From Ditylenchus dipsaci (Eukaryota > Nematoda > Chromadorea > Rhabditida > Anguinidae): a stretch of DNA of 64,000 nt. Position numbers and translations under genes: made by a program. Below, piece by piece: positions 7,682 through 18,457 of the stretch (positions are counted from its first letter, which is position 1; the number at the start of each line of letters is the position of its first letter). Under the pieces are notes generated by a model that worked only from the letters and a program-made list of their open reading frames with translations, was not told the DNA's origin and ran no database searches. The DNA is taken from contig SADC01001304.1 in assembly GCA_004194705.1 (NCBI GenBank), positions 1 to 64,000 of the forward strand. The letters run 5' to 3'.

Positions 7682-9850
7682 TTGACACTCGAATTTGAAA
7701 TGGAAAAACCCGGATTTGACGAAATTTCGCTTTTATATGTTCGAACTAAAACTGTAGAATTTTTGCAAGAAGATGATCCAATTATATATTTTCAAAACGC
7801 TTGTTCTGAAATTCGTGATAAAATCGAAAGTTTAGCTCAACAAGGTTCCGGATGGTCATTTTTACGACCAATCAACTTACTTATGTCGCAAAATGTGTAT
7901 AAACCATATCGAGGCTTCTTATATCGAGTTACCCGAATGGATTCGAAATAAATTAGCAATTATAAACGTTCAAAATCGAGATGAAAAATGTTTTATGTAC
8001 TCGATTTTAGCCGCTCTAAAAAAGATAAAAGTACATCCGGAACGAGTAACACACTACAGGAAATTTGAAAATGAGCTAAACTTTGAAAACATTCAATTTT
8101 CCGGTTAAAATAAGCGATATTCCAAAATTCGAGAAACTTAACAATTTGATAGTAAATGTATTTAGTAACAAAGAAAATCGATTATTTCGATATACATATC
8201 GAAACAAAAAGTTATATCCGAAGATCGGATAGTCGACCTGTTTTTGATAAAAATGGTGATAATTCACACTATACTTATATCAAAAACATAAATCGACTGT
8301 TAAGTAATGAAATTTCGCAAGATAACAAAAATTTATTTGTCGACGATGTTTCGGATATTATACCGTAAAGTCGAAATACGAATAACATATAATCGATTGT
8401 TCAAAAAATGATCCGGTTGTATATCACGAACCGAAAGAAGATTATGTTTACTTCTAAAAACATTCAAAAAACTCAAAAATTCCGTATGTGATTTATGCCG
8501 ATTTTGAGTCGATTATTAAAAAATTCGATTCGGCAAGTTCAGATTCTTTGAAATCCTGGACTGAAAAGTCGGTAAACATATAGCGTCAGCATTTTGTGCA
8601 ATTGTGGTCGATTTTAACGGAAAAATTATTGATATTGAAATTTACCGGGGTTATGACGCAGGTCGACATTTTAATGATTATATAATCAAAATTTGCGATT
8701 ATTTGATCAATCTCGAAGATCTGAACATGAAAAAACTTACACCTAAACAACAGAAAATTTTTGATAAAAGTCGAAATTGTGCCGAATGTCGAGAAGAATA
8801 TACGATTCAGAATCAAAAAGTTCGAGATCATGATCATTTTCCGGTGAATTTCGACGCGCATTATGTAATCGCTGTAATTTAAAAGCGAAAAAAAGTCGAT
8901 TTATACCGGTATTTTTCCATAATCTCAGAGGTTATGATTCCGAACATATTTTGGGATCACTAAATCAAGAAATAATCGATTTTTCCGACATCTCAGTTTT
9001 AGCCAGTAATTCTCAAAAATACACAAGTTTTAGCTATAAAAAACTTCGAAATCCGAATTCGAAATTAAAGTACGAAATTCGATTTTTAGATAGCTTTTTT
9101 GGTAGCTTTTTTTAGCTTTTTTTTTAGTTTTTGGTAAAACTATGAAAATATTCGAAATCGAGTCGACATCGAATAGTTACTAGCGAAATCGTGCGTTAAA
9201 ATTAATTAAAAAGTACATTTCAAACATAGCGTCATAATAAACGAAAATTTGACGAGTATTGAGATGAATAAAACTAACTTTAGAATTCGACAAACCGATA
9301 TATGTCGGATTTATATACTCGATTTGAGTAAATTTTTGATGATGAATTTCATTATGACGCTATGTTACCGAAATACGAGAAAAATATAACTTTATGCTAT
9401 CAAGATACCGATAGTTTGATTTACGAGATAAAAACGGATGATTTTTATCAGGATATAGTCGAAATCAAAGATTGGTTCGATTTTTCAGCGATTATCCGAA
9501 AATCATCCGTTGTACGATATTTCGAATAAAAAGTAATCGGCAATTTAAAGATACTTAACGGTAAAATAATGACCAAATAGTCGCGTTAATACCAAAACAA
9601 TACGCTTTCCGGGTCGAAAACGGCGAAGAAACAAAAAAATCGAAAGGTGTGAAAAAACGTGGTGAAACACTCACGTTGACGACTAAACGTTGGTGTGGTG
9701 TTTATTTTAGAAATAAAACATTCCCGAAAAGAACAATTTAATTCGAAAGTCGACCGATGAAAATCGACACCGATTTTTATACACGATTCGACAAAATAAA
9801 GTCGCTTGAGCGACGAAAAAAAACAGATTTAAAAATTTATTTTAAAAAAT
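7682..9850 (+). pseudogene. Maverick family B (protein-primed type) DNA polymerase, core deleted
   Basis: The N-terminal part (7682-8400, three frames) contains QQGSGW, ELPEWIRNKLAIINVQN and FMYSILAAL, a lead-in typical of arthropod Maverick polymerases. An Exo I motif (YADFE, near 8490-8507), a CAEC...VRDHDH metal-binding segment (8779-8840) and an Exo II motif (FHNLRGYDS, about 8915-8945) follow. Around 9100 the sequence falls into T-rich repeats of TAGCTTTTTTT, and the expected palm and TPR2 regions are missing. The frame of the C motif (CYQDTDSLIYE, about 9388-9420) and C-terminal pieces (PKQYAFRVENGEE, TLTTKRWCG, YTIRQNK) reappear afterwards. In these elements it replicates the linear genome by protein priming. 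The central loss and at least five frame breaks show a dead gene. Confidence 0.8.
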
Positions 9851-10250
9851 AATATAATCAATTACTTATAATCATACAGTATAAAAAAATTAAAAATTTA
9901 AAAGATTTACAAATAGTACGATTAGATCGTTTTTGATTGTTTATAAAAAATTTTAGCTTAAAAAAGCGGGAAAACCTATTTAAAACTATTAAAATTTATT
10001 ATTTTAAATAAAAGGTCGACAATTTGATACCAACTCGATTTTTTTTTGTCGTGTACTGAATTTCTTTTCGAGAAACATATACAATATTTATCGCCTAATA
10101 TTATAATATTATATGCTATATTATTTTTAATTGAATAAATTGAAAAATGGGTGGATTATTTCCTGACTTTTTCGAATTTTTTGTCGAAATTTCGGTATAA
10201 TTTTTAATTTTATTGTCAATTTTCAAATTTGCGTTTTTATTTAAAAAGGG
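9851..10250. other. AT-rich non-coding DNA, right flank of the virus-like element
   Basis: I see no gene. The sequence has the AT-rich, TCGA-containing texture of the element up to about 10,150 and then changes. No terminal inverted repeat is evident, so I cannot place the right boundary exactly. Confidence 0.4.
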
Positions 10251-11008
10251 CTATAAAAGAGGTAAATTTATGTTTGAAAACGGGGTGAATTTTTTTTCCC
10301 TGTGAATTTTTGAACGGTATGGTGTCAAAATTGAGTAAAATTCTGCATTTTTGCCACCAAATTGGGCGAATTTCCCGTTCTTTATGTCGAAAAAGCCCTT
10401 AAAAAGGGGTTTTTTAATTGGGGAAAGGGAATATGGGCCGTCCTGGAAATGGAATACTATACTACGCTTGTTTACTTTATCCGCTTCAGACCATCCTTTT
10501 CCCATGGCATCTACATAATCGCGAAACCTTGTCGCCCATCTTGCAAAGGTCGTGGAATTATCGCCTTTAAATGCCGATACGTTAGCGCCTGACTCTGCGT
10601 TCGAAATCATATTCACAAAGTTAGCCTCAGCTTCATCAAATTATCCCTCTCTGTTCTCGAGTCGATCTTATTGACTTTTCTTGGAAATTCCGCACGGTCG
10701 AATCTAGCTTATCTGTATGTTTTTCATTTTTCAAGCAACTATTTATTTCATTAAACACAGATCCGAGCTTTAGCTGCAAACGTTCGAAGCCTCAATGATT
10801 TTGTCATCGCTTCGAATCAGATGCCTAGTGACTCGATTGATATCGTTTTTCAATTTAGTCATAATACCATACATTTTTTTGAGGTCGTCAAAATGATGGT
10901 TGCCTTTTCTCAACATGATCAAATGGGAATGGCTCAATTTCAATGTCAATATATTTCTTCTAATACAATCTCGGAGCGCACTCCCTCACCAGCTTTCTTT
11001 GCTGCCAT
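10251..11008 (-). pseudogene. LTR-retrotransposon gag relic
   Basis: Reading from an ATG at 11008, the first 20 residues (MAAKKAGEGVRSEIVLEEIY) are followed by a frame-broken, charged, probably coiled-coil stretch. From 10616 a clean frame carries FKGDNSTTFARWATRFRDYV and WSEADKVNKRS. That block (glycine/asparagine, then FxxWxxRFxDYxxAxGxxWxxxxKVN) is the usual start of the capsid region in invertebrate Gypsy and BEL-type gag proteins. After GPYSLSP the similarity ends, and no pol region follows. The downstream part of the element is therefore missing. Confidence 0.5.
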
Positions 11009-11012
11009 TTTG

Positions 11013-11700
11013 ACTAAAATTATTTTTGCACACAGCTACTAAAATATTTGCTAGTACTACTATAACTGTTTTTCACTAAGCTATCTCTTGCACACAGCCA
11101 CAAATGATCAAAAATCGAAAAAAGAAAACAAAAATTTTTATTAAACCTCTAACAAACGCACAACGAGCAAAATCACTCGCTGCTACCAGAAACGAAGTGC
11201 TACCCTGTTCTTCAATCTAAGCTTAGCCTGGCCCTAGTGCTTAACTTATTCTGAGGTGGTGAGTCGAACACTTTTATGTTTCACTCGATGTGCGTAGTCA
11301 GGGTTTTTATAAAACACTTTATCTAAAACACAGCAATAAAACACACAGCTTCAACTAAAACTTCAGCACACAGCTTTTAACAAAACAATCCAATAAAAGC
11401 ACACAGCAATATTATTAGCAGCTCAGTCCAAAAACTCCCCACACCATAATAAACCCCTTGAGCCTTGGCTGGGATCTTTTATCCACAGTCAGTGGCGGGT
11501 TGGCCATCCGATCCAGACACAGCAGGATCGAGGATCCTAGCAATTGTAACAATTGCTAGGAGAAAACGAAATGTCTGTGAAAATTCCAACAAGCAAGCAA
11601 AATAAATAAACTCGAAAATAACAATCATAGCCTCGGCTAAAGTAAAACTCAACTCGTTACAAATAAAATACATACTTTTTCGTAAAATTTACAGCAAACA
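11013..11700. other. Possible LTR/leader with CACACAGC repeats
   Basis: This is the region upstream (minus-strand sense) of the gag relic. It contains repeated CACACAGC words (near 11030, 11093, 11340, 11373, 11401) and no coding frame of note. It may be the 5' LTR and leader of that retroelement, but I cannot show a second LTR copy in the window. Confidence 0.3.
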
Positions 11701-11711
11701 CGATTTTCAAC

Positions 11712-11885
11712 CTGGCGCCGGCGTCGGCGCTGCCGTCAGCGCCGGCGCTGGGGCCTTTTTTCAAAAGAGGTTGGCGCCGGCGCTGGCGCCGGAGCCGAAA
11801 TTTTTCAAAGGAGGCGCTCGGCGCCGGCGCTGGGCCTTTTTCAGAAAGGTCGGCGCCGGCGCTGGCGCCGGCGCCAATCCCGGCG
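11712..11885. repeat. GC-rich GGCGCC/GGCGCTGG tandem repeat
   Basis: Multiple overlapping copies of GGCGCCGGCGCTGGCGCCGG-type words, arranged in three blocks with short T-rich spacers, make this the most GC-rich stretch of the window. Both strands are open in several frames, giving spurious Ala/Gly/Pro-rich ORFs. Confidence 0.7.
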
Positions 11886-13037
11886 CTGGAACAACACTGG
11901 TTGCGTGTAATGCGTGTATTGTTGAAGCCCTCTTGTATTTTTGGACAATTATTAAATGAGCTTTGTTTTGGCTGAAAATTCCCTTGCTTGTTGAAAAATG
12001 GGCTAAACTCTGCCTTTCCCCACCAGTCAACTACACCCTACCCACACCAGTCAATTAGCTTGGGGGACCAAGGCAAATTTTTATTGAAAATTTTCTACAC
12101 GGATATTTTTCTATGACAGTACCCCCGAGTAACCCCCCCCCTCCAAATAACCCCCTTGAAATAATCCCCCCTTTAAATAACCCGGGTTATTTCAGGGGGT
12201 TACTTCTGGCGGGTTATTTGAGGGGGTTATTTGGGGTATGTTTTTAAGGGTATATTTTGTCTTGAAGGGAAGTTATGTTATTCAGAAAGTTTGACCTCTC
12301 CATCCACCTCGGAGGGTAGCTACCCACCCAAAAAGGGTATCCACTTGAAGTAGCCGAGAATATTAAGTTGTATTAAAAATAAAATCGAACCAAAATGTTC
12401 CACTCAGAATCGTGCGCTGAATACGGTTGATAATACCAAAACAACGCGTTCACTATCTAAACTTCAATACTAACGTACTTCCCTTTTGATCCTGAATTTA
12501 ACTAATATCTATGGATTTTAATTTTGTGATCGTGTTTGCCGCTCCAAACCGCCAGATTCAGTAGCCTTGAACCATTCTTGACCACAAATACCCCGAGCTA
12601 CCCAATCGAAGTACTCATCTTTGGGCTCTTAATGCTCCTCCATGTGGCTACCCGACTGAAGCTATCATGTGATGCTGTCATATTAATTTTTATACACCAA
12701 CTGGACACCGTATACTGGACACCACCACCTGGACACCAACTGGGTATCAATATTTGGGTACCACGACTTCGGCACCACCTTTAGGGTACCAAATGATGTC
12801 AGGGGACTAAATGACCGGTATAAAAACGTCGCTCATCTAGAAGGCCTTCTACCCAATTTTTCAGGTTTCAAAGGGACTTTGTTGGTATTGAGGTTTTGGT
12901 GAGTAAATTTGCTGCTTTGATATTATCAGACCGTGTTCAGCGCATGATTCTGGATGGGATACCATGTATTGACTTAATTTTTCCTACAGTTTAATCTTTT
13001 GAGCTACTCCGAGTGGATACCTTTGTGGGTGGTACCT

Positions 13038-13130
13038 ACCAGTGTTTGGAAAAGCCAAAGCCAAACGCAAAGCCAAAGCCAAAAGCCAAGCAAAGCCAAA
13101 TTTGGCTTTGGCTTTTCCAAACACTGGTAC
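13038..13130. repeat. Imperfect palindrome with GCCAAA repeats
   Basis: CAGTGTTTGGAAAAGCCAAA and its inverse TTTGGCTTTTCCAAACACTG flank a stretch of GCCAAA units. It is a foldback or small MITE inside the larger element, flanked on both sides by GGTACCTACC. Confidence 0.55.
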
Positions 13131-14250
13131 CTACCCAAGTGTGTATGCCCACTTGAGTGCCCATCTGCTGAGTATCACAATCCTGAGAACCCCCACCGTG
13201 GTATCCCGTTTTTGAAGTACTCACCACATGGTACCTCTCACCTGGGCACCATGACCTGGGTATCTCCACCTGGGTAAGCCCACCTCTCTCCTGGGATACT
13301 CCTCAGTTGAGTACCACTACCTGGTTACCCTCTTCAGAGGGTACTCCTCACCTAGTTAACGATTTCTTGGTACTCTCCTCGTGGATACTCTTCAAATTCT
13401 CTTCACATACTTTGGATCTAAAACCCTTCTTCTGGGTAGCAACCACTTAAAAACACAAACTTTTTTTTCAGATAGTGCCTAAAAATCTGGTTTGTTAAAA
13501 TTTCCAACTTTGTGGCTCTCTCAAATTTGTGTTTTTTATTTAGAAAACGTACTTGGAGATTAAATTTACATCTGGGCTACGGAATGGTTGAAGGTGACTG
13601 TAGATGCTGGTAGTAAAAAGCGAAACATGGTCAAACATTTGACTTAGGGAAGGGGGGGGGGGTTTTGGGTGGGTAGCTACTCTCCGAGGTGGATGGAGAG
13701 GTCAAACTTTCTGAATTACATGACTTCCCTTCAAGACAAAATATACCCTCAAAAACATACCCCAAATAACCCACACCCTTTCAAAATTCAAATTTCCTTG
13801 TAGTTCAACTTAAACAAAACGCCAAGAATTAAATTGGCGTTTTTATCCGCCCTTTTAAATTTTTGTCTTTTATTCACCAAAATGAACTGTTTTTTGCAAA
13901 AAGCACACGGTCTTTTACTCCAAAAGGTCTTTTGTTTAGAAATTGCATCTTATGTCTTTTTCAAAATCTTGTTTGTCCGTATCATGAATTCCGGAAATAA
14001 TATTCTGGCATCCCACAACTAGTTATGTATCATGTCCATAAATGTACTAAAAGTGCCGTGAAAATTCTGTCGAGCAAATTTTTTAAGCCAATTCATCACA
14101 CACCCTATATCCTATATCAACACCGCTCTATTCGAAAAAGAAAGTTCAAGCAGAGATTTTTATGTCAGAAAAAAAACAAATGTGGGAACAACATAAGACG
14201 GTAACGGACGATTTTTAATAGGAGACGATGGCTGGTCAGCAATTTCCGGC

Positions 14251-14436
14251 TCAAGTTAACGAATCACTATACTTGGACATAGTTTTGGTTCCATCCAGGA
14301 TAGCGTGCTTGGCCAGCTCTCCAGGCATGACGAGATGAACGGAGGTCTGGATTTCGCGAGAAGAAAGCGTACGAGTCTCGCCATACTTGACCAGGTGGGC
14401 GGATTCATCCAGCAAGCGGTCGAACAGATCGTTAAC
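14251..14436 (-). pseudogene. Histone H2B-like C-terminal exon
   Basis: Minus-strand reading from an acceptor (TCTTTCTCAG) at 14437 gives VNDLFDRLLDE, LSSREIQTSVHLVMPGELAK and HAILDGTKTMSKYSDSLT, ending at a TGA at 14251. Order and spacing match the C-terminal two thirds of H2B (alpha2, loop, alpha3, alphaC), with many substitutions in normally invariant positions. The upstream half of H2B is not seen and the exon is preceded by an intron-like acceptor, both unusual for a canonical H2B gene. This is a captured fragment or a divergent variant; I favour a fragment. Confidence 0.6.
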
Positions 14437-14648
14437 CTGAGAAAGAGATTAAGCTACTACACTACACTTGCAAAATACCCACCAGATCTAAGCAGTCGGT
14501 TCCGACTTTAGTTAATTAATAATTATAATAATTAATTATTTTTAGTTAATCAGACAAGCCTGAAGTTTTGAGGACAAATGCATAACCATGACATAAAAGA
14601 GTAAAGTAAATAGGGTAAAGAGTAAAGTAAATAAGTAAATAGGGCCAC

Positions 14649-15052
14649 CTTTGACTGGATCGATTTCACAGTGAATAGCTGCCTCAACCAGAATGTCCAC
14701 TGTTTCCTCGAAAGAGCATCGCATCAAAGCGCCTACTTCTTGCCTGTTGATCCCTTGTCGAGTGATTGTCATCAAACCTCATAGATAAAGGAAGTGGATT
14801 ATTACAAAGATACACACAATCTAACAAAAATTTACCTTTCGTAGTCATCACATCACACAGCAGAGCCAAATGCATGCTCAACTTCTTGTCCGTCATTCGC
14901 TTGCGATCCAACTCAAGTCTCAGCAGCCAAGGGCTAGCATTCGTAGGATTGAAGTAGGGCATTTCCTGGTAAATGCTGAGCCAGTCACGGTCTTCTTCGA
15001 TGCATCTAAACTGAGAGGGTAAACTGCTGTTCCTTCTCTTCGCCCAATTTCG
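14649..15052 (-). pseudogene. RNA polymerase II largest-subunit (RPB1) fragment, two exons
   Basis: Exon A (15052-14836) reads [18 protein letters not shown], then [20 protein letters not shown], then directly [12 protein letters not shown]. After a 58-bp GT-AG intron, exon B (14777-14649) reads [18 protein letters not shown] and [16 protein letters not shown], ending in DPVK at a donor-like GT. These blocks belong to RPB1 in this order, but in the intact protein about 170 residues lie between KLT/SM and HLALLCD. They are missing here inside an exon. Retention of an intron argues for capture of genomic DNA and not of mRNA. No catalytic part is present. Confidence 0.75.
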
Positions 15053-15174
15053 CTACAAAAATCTGATAAAATAGGTAGAACAAGGAAAAATAGCTTACCC
15101 AGACGTATCTTTCCTGTTTTCTTTGCTGAAGAGAGGATAAGTGAGATTAAGAATCGAATACCTCATAGACTTAC

Positions 15175-15353
15175 CAAGTCCAACGATATTCGCTGCCTTT
15201 GCTCTTGCACACGCCTTTTGCTTTGCAATTTCTTTGCAAATCTAGCTTCCATTGCTGCTGCTGTTGCTTTCGAAGTCCTCAGACTTCTAGGTTGCTTTGT
15301 TGTTTCTTCACTATGCACCACAGCAGTACGTCATGTTCGGACCATAGAGCTTT
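15175..15353 (-). pseudogene. Exon-like Ala/Lys/Arg-rich segment
   Basis: The segment lies between an acceptor (GTTTTCAG) and a donor (GTAAGT). One frame gives TTKQPRSLRTSKATAAAMEA and FAKKLQSKRRVQEQRQRISL, with an in-frame TGA near its start. It is collinear with the RPB1-like and H2B-like exons and may be the first exon of a chimeric transcript. No family is recognised. Confidence 0.3.
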
Positions 15354-16199
15354 CTGAAAACACGAGAATTTATATTAAAGTAAACGACGGACGAAAACTG
15401 CGAAAACACGGTCTTTTTAGTACAATCTTTATACCAAAACATAGCTCATACATTCAGCTACCATAAAAGTCAGACCGATTTTTGTAAAGTCAGAATTTTA
15501 AAAACTAGAGACCGTTTGAAGCAAACAAGTGGCACTTTCCCGAGTGAAAATAGGGGTTTTTGCGTTTTCCATCTAACTTTTGTATAAAACACCCTAAATT
15601 TGTATTTTTTGCATACATCTTTGGTACCAAAATGTAGCAAATTTACTCCTTCATCTAGTCTCCGGTTTTGTTTTAGAAAAATTAGACACAAAACTTGGCA
15701 GGACCTCAATCATGTCAATGAGGCGAGGATTTTTTTCTAAAAATTTTCACAGAAATTTATTGTGGTTTCTAAATTTCAACTGTTTCATGGGCAAGTGATG
15801 GCTCATTCGAAAGCCCTGAATGTGAGGAAAATTTTGTGTATGAGAATGCCAAAACCAAAAATATAAAAACCTCATCAGAAGTATGAAACAAAAACGCCCT
15901 CAAATCGACCATTTTCGATAAATTTTCTTTTGGCGCCAAATTTCCCTATTACACTAAGATTCAAATTTCGAAAGGGTGTGAACCTCCCTCAAATAACCCC
16001 CCTCAAGTAACCCCTCCTGAAATAACGGTAGTGGAACGTTTGGCCAAAATTTGCACTTGCGAAAATTTGCCAAAGGTTTGGCCAAAATTCGCATTTAAGC
16101 CTGACTGGGATTAAAATGTTCCCAAACACCCTATATCGACCCAGAATGGCCTCAGAAGCTCAAAAAAGACATTATTTTTGAGTTCTGGGGCCTATTTCA

Positions 16200-16410
16200 C
16201 TAATTGAAGATTGGAAAATGGAAAGTGGAAAATGGAAAGTGGAAAGTGGAAAATGGAAAGTCATTTTCTGTTTCACTAACATTTTGGAAAATGGAAAATT
16301 GGAAATGGAAAGTGGAAAGTGAAAACTGGAAAATTTTCATGGAAAATTTCCGCTTCTGTTTCACTATTTGAAAAGGAAAGTGGAAAATTGGAAAATTTCC
16401 ATGGAAAATT
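16200..16410. repeat. GGAAAATGGAAAGT minisatellite
   Basis: About a dozen variant copies of GGAAAATGGAAAGT-like units lie in three groups separated by 'TTTCACTAA'-type spacers. A related motif is interrupted by GAAAATTTCC inversions toward 16400. Confidence 0.7.
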
Positions 16411-16714
16411 GATGACTGAGGCTACGGTCTAGAAATTTTTGGAAAATTGGAAAATTTTTTAAGCAAGACAGAAAACCATCCTATCTTACCTAAAATCATG
16501 TGCTGAACACTGTTTGTCAATACCTAAATGGCGATTTCACTAACTACACACCCATATCGGGGTAAGTACATATCCTGAGGGGCATCTGCCTCCAAATCAC
16601 GAAAACATTAGTTTTTCACATGGGATTGTAAAACATGGCTTCTTATCCAAAATTTTACGCTGAACATGGTTTGACAATACCGAAACTGTGTTTTTAACCG
16701 CTCAAACTCCAAAA

Positions 16715-17060
16715 CCTAGGGTAGGTACCCGTGGTTCAAGTGGATATCCAGGTGGAAATTTTTTTCCGTTTTTCATGCTCCAAAACCTGTTTTCTGGACT
16801 GATTCGGAAATGCTGATGATGGTTTGATAGTGGTGAAATGCCGTTTTGTAAAGTATTTTTTGAGTTCTGGCAAAATCGAGTTTTAGTAAAATCAATTATT
16901 CCCAATACTCAGAAAATATCCGAGAAAACCTTATTTTACTATTATCAAACCATCTTCAGCATGCCCGAATTAGTCCAGAAAATAGGTTTTGGAACATGAA
17001 AAATGTAAAAAAAATTGATCCAAGTGGACGACCACTTGGTTTTAATGGTCTAGAGGAGGT
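16715..17060. mobile_element. Inverted-repeat MITE (family A, copy 1)
   Basis: The left arm (TTCCAAAACCTGTTTTCTGG ... GATGGTTTGATAGTGG) and the inverse right arm (CCTATTTTCTGGACTAATTC in reverse) pair over about 130 bp. The outer ends hold CCAAGTGGAC-type words. A second full copy lies at 55590-55930 and a half copy at 17190-17345. There is no coding content. Confidence 0.65.
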
Positions 17061-17427
17061 ACCAGCTGGTTACCCTACCCACTTTGAGGCTTACTGGTCT
17101 TTTACAGAATAGTTTATAATTGTTATTAAAGAAACAATAATGTCTGTTATCACCAGGATTCGAGCCTGTAACCTCAAAAATTTGGAGTGGCGATTTACAT
17201 GGATATCCAAGTGGACGACCGGAAAACCAAGTGGTCGACCACTTGAATCAAAAATTTTTTTTACGTTTTCGGTTTCCAAAACGATTTTTTCTGCACTAAT
17301 TCGAGCATGCTGAATATGGTTTGACAGTGGTAAAATCACGTTTTATCAAGAAATTTTTGAGTTATCGCTAACGATTGATTTTGATGAATGAAATTCTGTT
17401 TAAACAGATCGATTTCTCTTGACAGGC

Positions 17428-17583
17428 AATTTTGTTTAGTGTATAATGTCAAAAACACGATTTTTGCTTGGTTCCCCAGTGGTTCGGGATTTAGCCATCT
17501 AGGGGCACCCAAAGAGCAGGAACAGAACCACATGGGGGACCAAGCGAAAATCGTGTTTTTGACATTGCACACTAAACAAAATT
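17428..17583. mobile_element. Foldback element with 48-bp arms
   Basis: AATTTTGTTTAGTGTATAAT, then GTCAAAAACACGATTTTTGC at the left, is mirrored at the right (GCGAAAATCGTGTTTTTGAC, then ATTGCACACTAAACAAAATT). The central 60 bp are unique. It lies directly left of the hAT-like element at 17597. Confidence 0.7.
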
Positions 17584-17596
17584 GTTGCGGCTTGAC

Positions 17597-18197
17597 CAGG
17601 GCTCCCATATTTTTTTCCCAGAAATCAGACAAAAATGTGAAAAAATCAGATTTTGGGTCCAAAAATCAGACATTTTCCAAAAAGACGTACAAAATCTTTA
17701 GAACGCTTTTAACCCAAGAAAATAAACAATGCGAAACAATAAATATGAGTATTTGTTAACAATTTTGCAACTATCGATATTTCTCTTGACCATTAATCTG
17801 TTCTCGGAGTTGGCTGTTTTTCATCAGAAGTTGGAACATCTCAGTGCAGCTTAAATCAAAATTTACGCGCACTTGCAGAAGTGCTTTGACGGTTCCAGGC
17901 ATCAGCGAATTTCGGTCCTTGATCCATTGGTACCACACAAAGAAAAGAAAAAGAAAGGAAAGAAAATACAACTTCTCTACAAAACATGCGTATTACATTA
18001 TTGCTACCAATTTTTTCATTAAACATAGAATTAAAGATATTCTTTGATATTTTAGTTTGAACAGTCAAAATCAGAACAAATCAGAACATTTGCTCAAAAT
18101 CAGAACATTTCTGATAAATCAGACATTTCGAAATTTGTCATATTTAGGGTCCCAAAATCAGAACATTTCTGATTAATCAGACGATATGGGAGCCCTG
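17597..18197. mobile_element. hAT-like MITE, TIR CAGGGCTCCCATAT
   Basis: The termini CAGGGCTCCCATAT and ATATGGGAGCCCTG are exact inverses. They are flanked on both sides by CGGCTTGAC (17588-17596 and 18198-18206), a target duplication of 8-9 bp as expected for hAT elements. The interior holds AATCAGA/CAGAACATTTCTGAT words near each end and no transposase. Confidence 0.8.
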
Positions 18198-18457
18198 CGG
18201 CTTGACGGATTTCAATTGTCGATGGTGGATAGTTATGGAACAAGATGATTAAAATAATAAATTCGTTATTAAATGATTGTGAATGATTTATTTGTTATCG
18301 AATGGTTATAATTTAAGAAAGGTTAAAAAACGGTTCTGTTTAAAAAGGTCAAAACAAAGGTGTTCGTGGGTAGTCGCGAACTTTCTGACCAACCTAATAA
18401 ATCTTCAGTGCCTTTCTATGTACGGTCTACGCTTGATATAAAGACATTTCCTTTTAA

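Larger units (their letters stand above)
13782..15985. mobile_element. Nested insertion carrying host gene fragments
   Basis: The left end CACACCCTTTCAAAATTCAA and the right end, whose inverse reads CACACCCTTTCGAAATTTGA, form a short imperfect terminal inverted repeat. The insertion interrupts the right arm of the surrounding element. On the minus strand it carries an RPB1-like two-exon fragment, an H2B-like exon and at least one more exon-like segment. No transposase is visible. Capture of several genes into one non-autonomous element (Pack-type) is my inference; the terminal repeat is short enough to need checking. Confidence 0.45.
12120..16030. mobile_element. DNA element with about 200-bp inverted termini, right arm split by insertion
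   Basis: The left arm (12120-12325) contains GGGTTATTTGAGGGGGTTA, GGGTATATTTTGTCTTGAAG and CTCCATCCACCTCGGAGGGT. Its inverse is found at 13663-13780, and the outermost part of the inverse (TCAAATAACCCCCCTCAAGT) only at about 15985-16027. The right arm is therefore interrupted by about 2.2 kb (13782-15985). The interior (12330-13660) holds GGTACC/CACCTGG-type repeats and no transposase. Non-autonomous; superfamily not determined. Confidence 0.6.

Noticed and set aside
11761..12030. Ala/Pro/Arg-rich ORFs on both strands
   Set aside because: They follow from the GGCGCC-type repeat, which is open in several frames.
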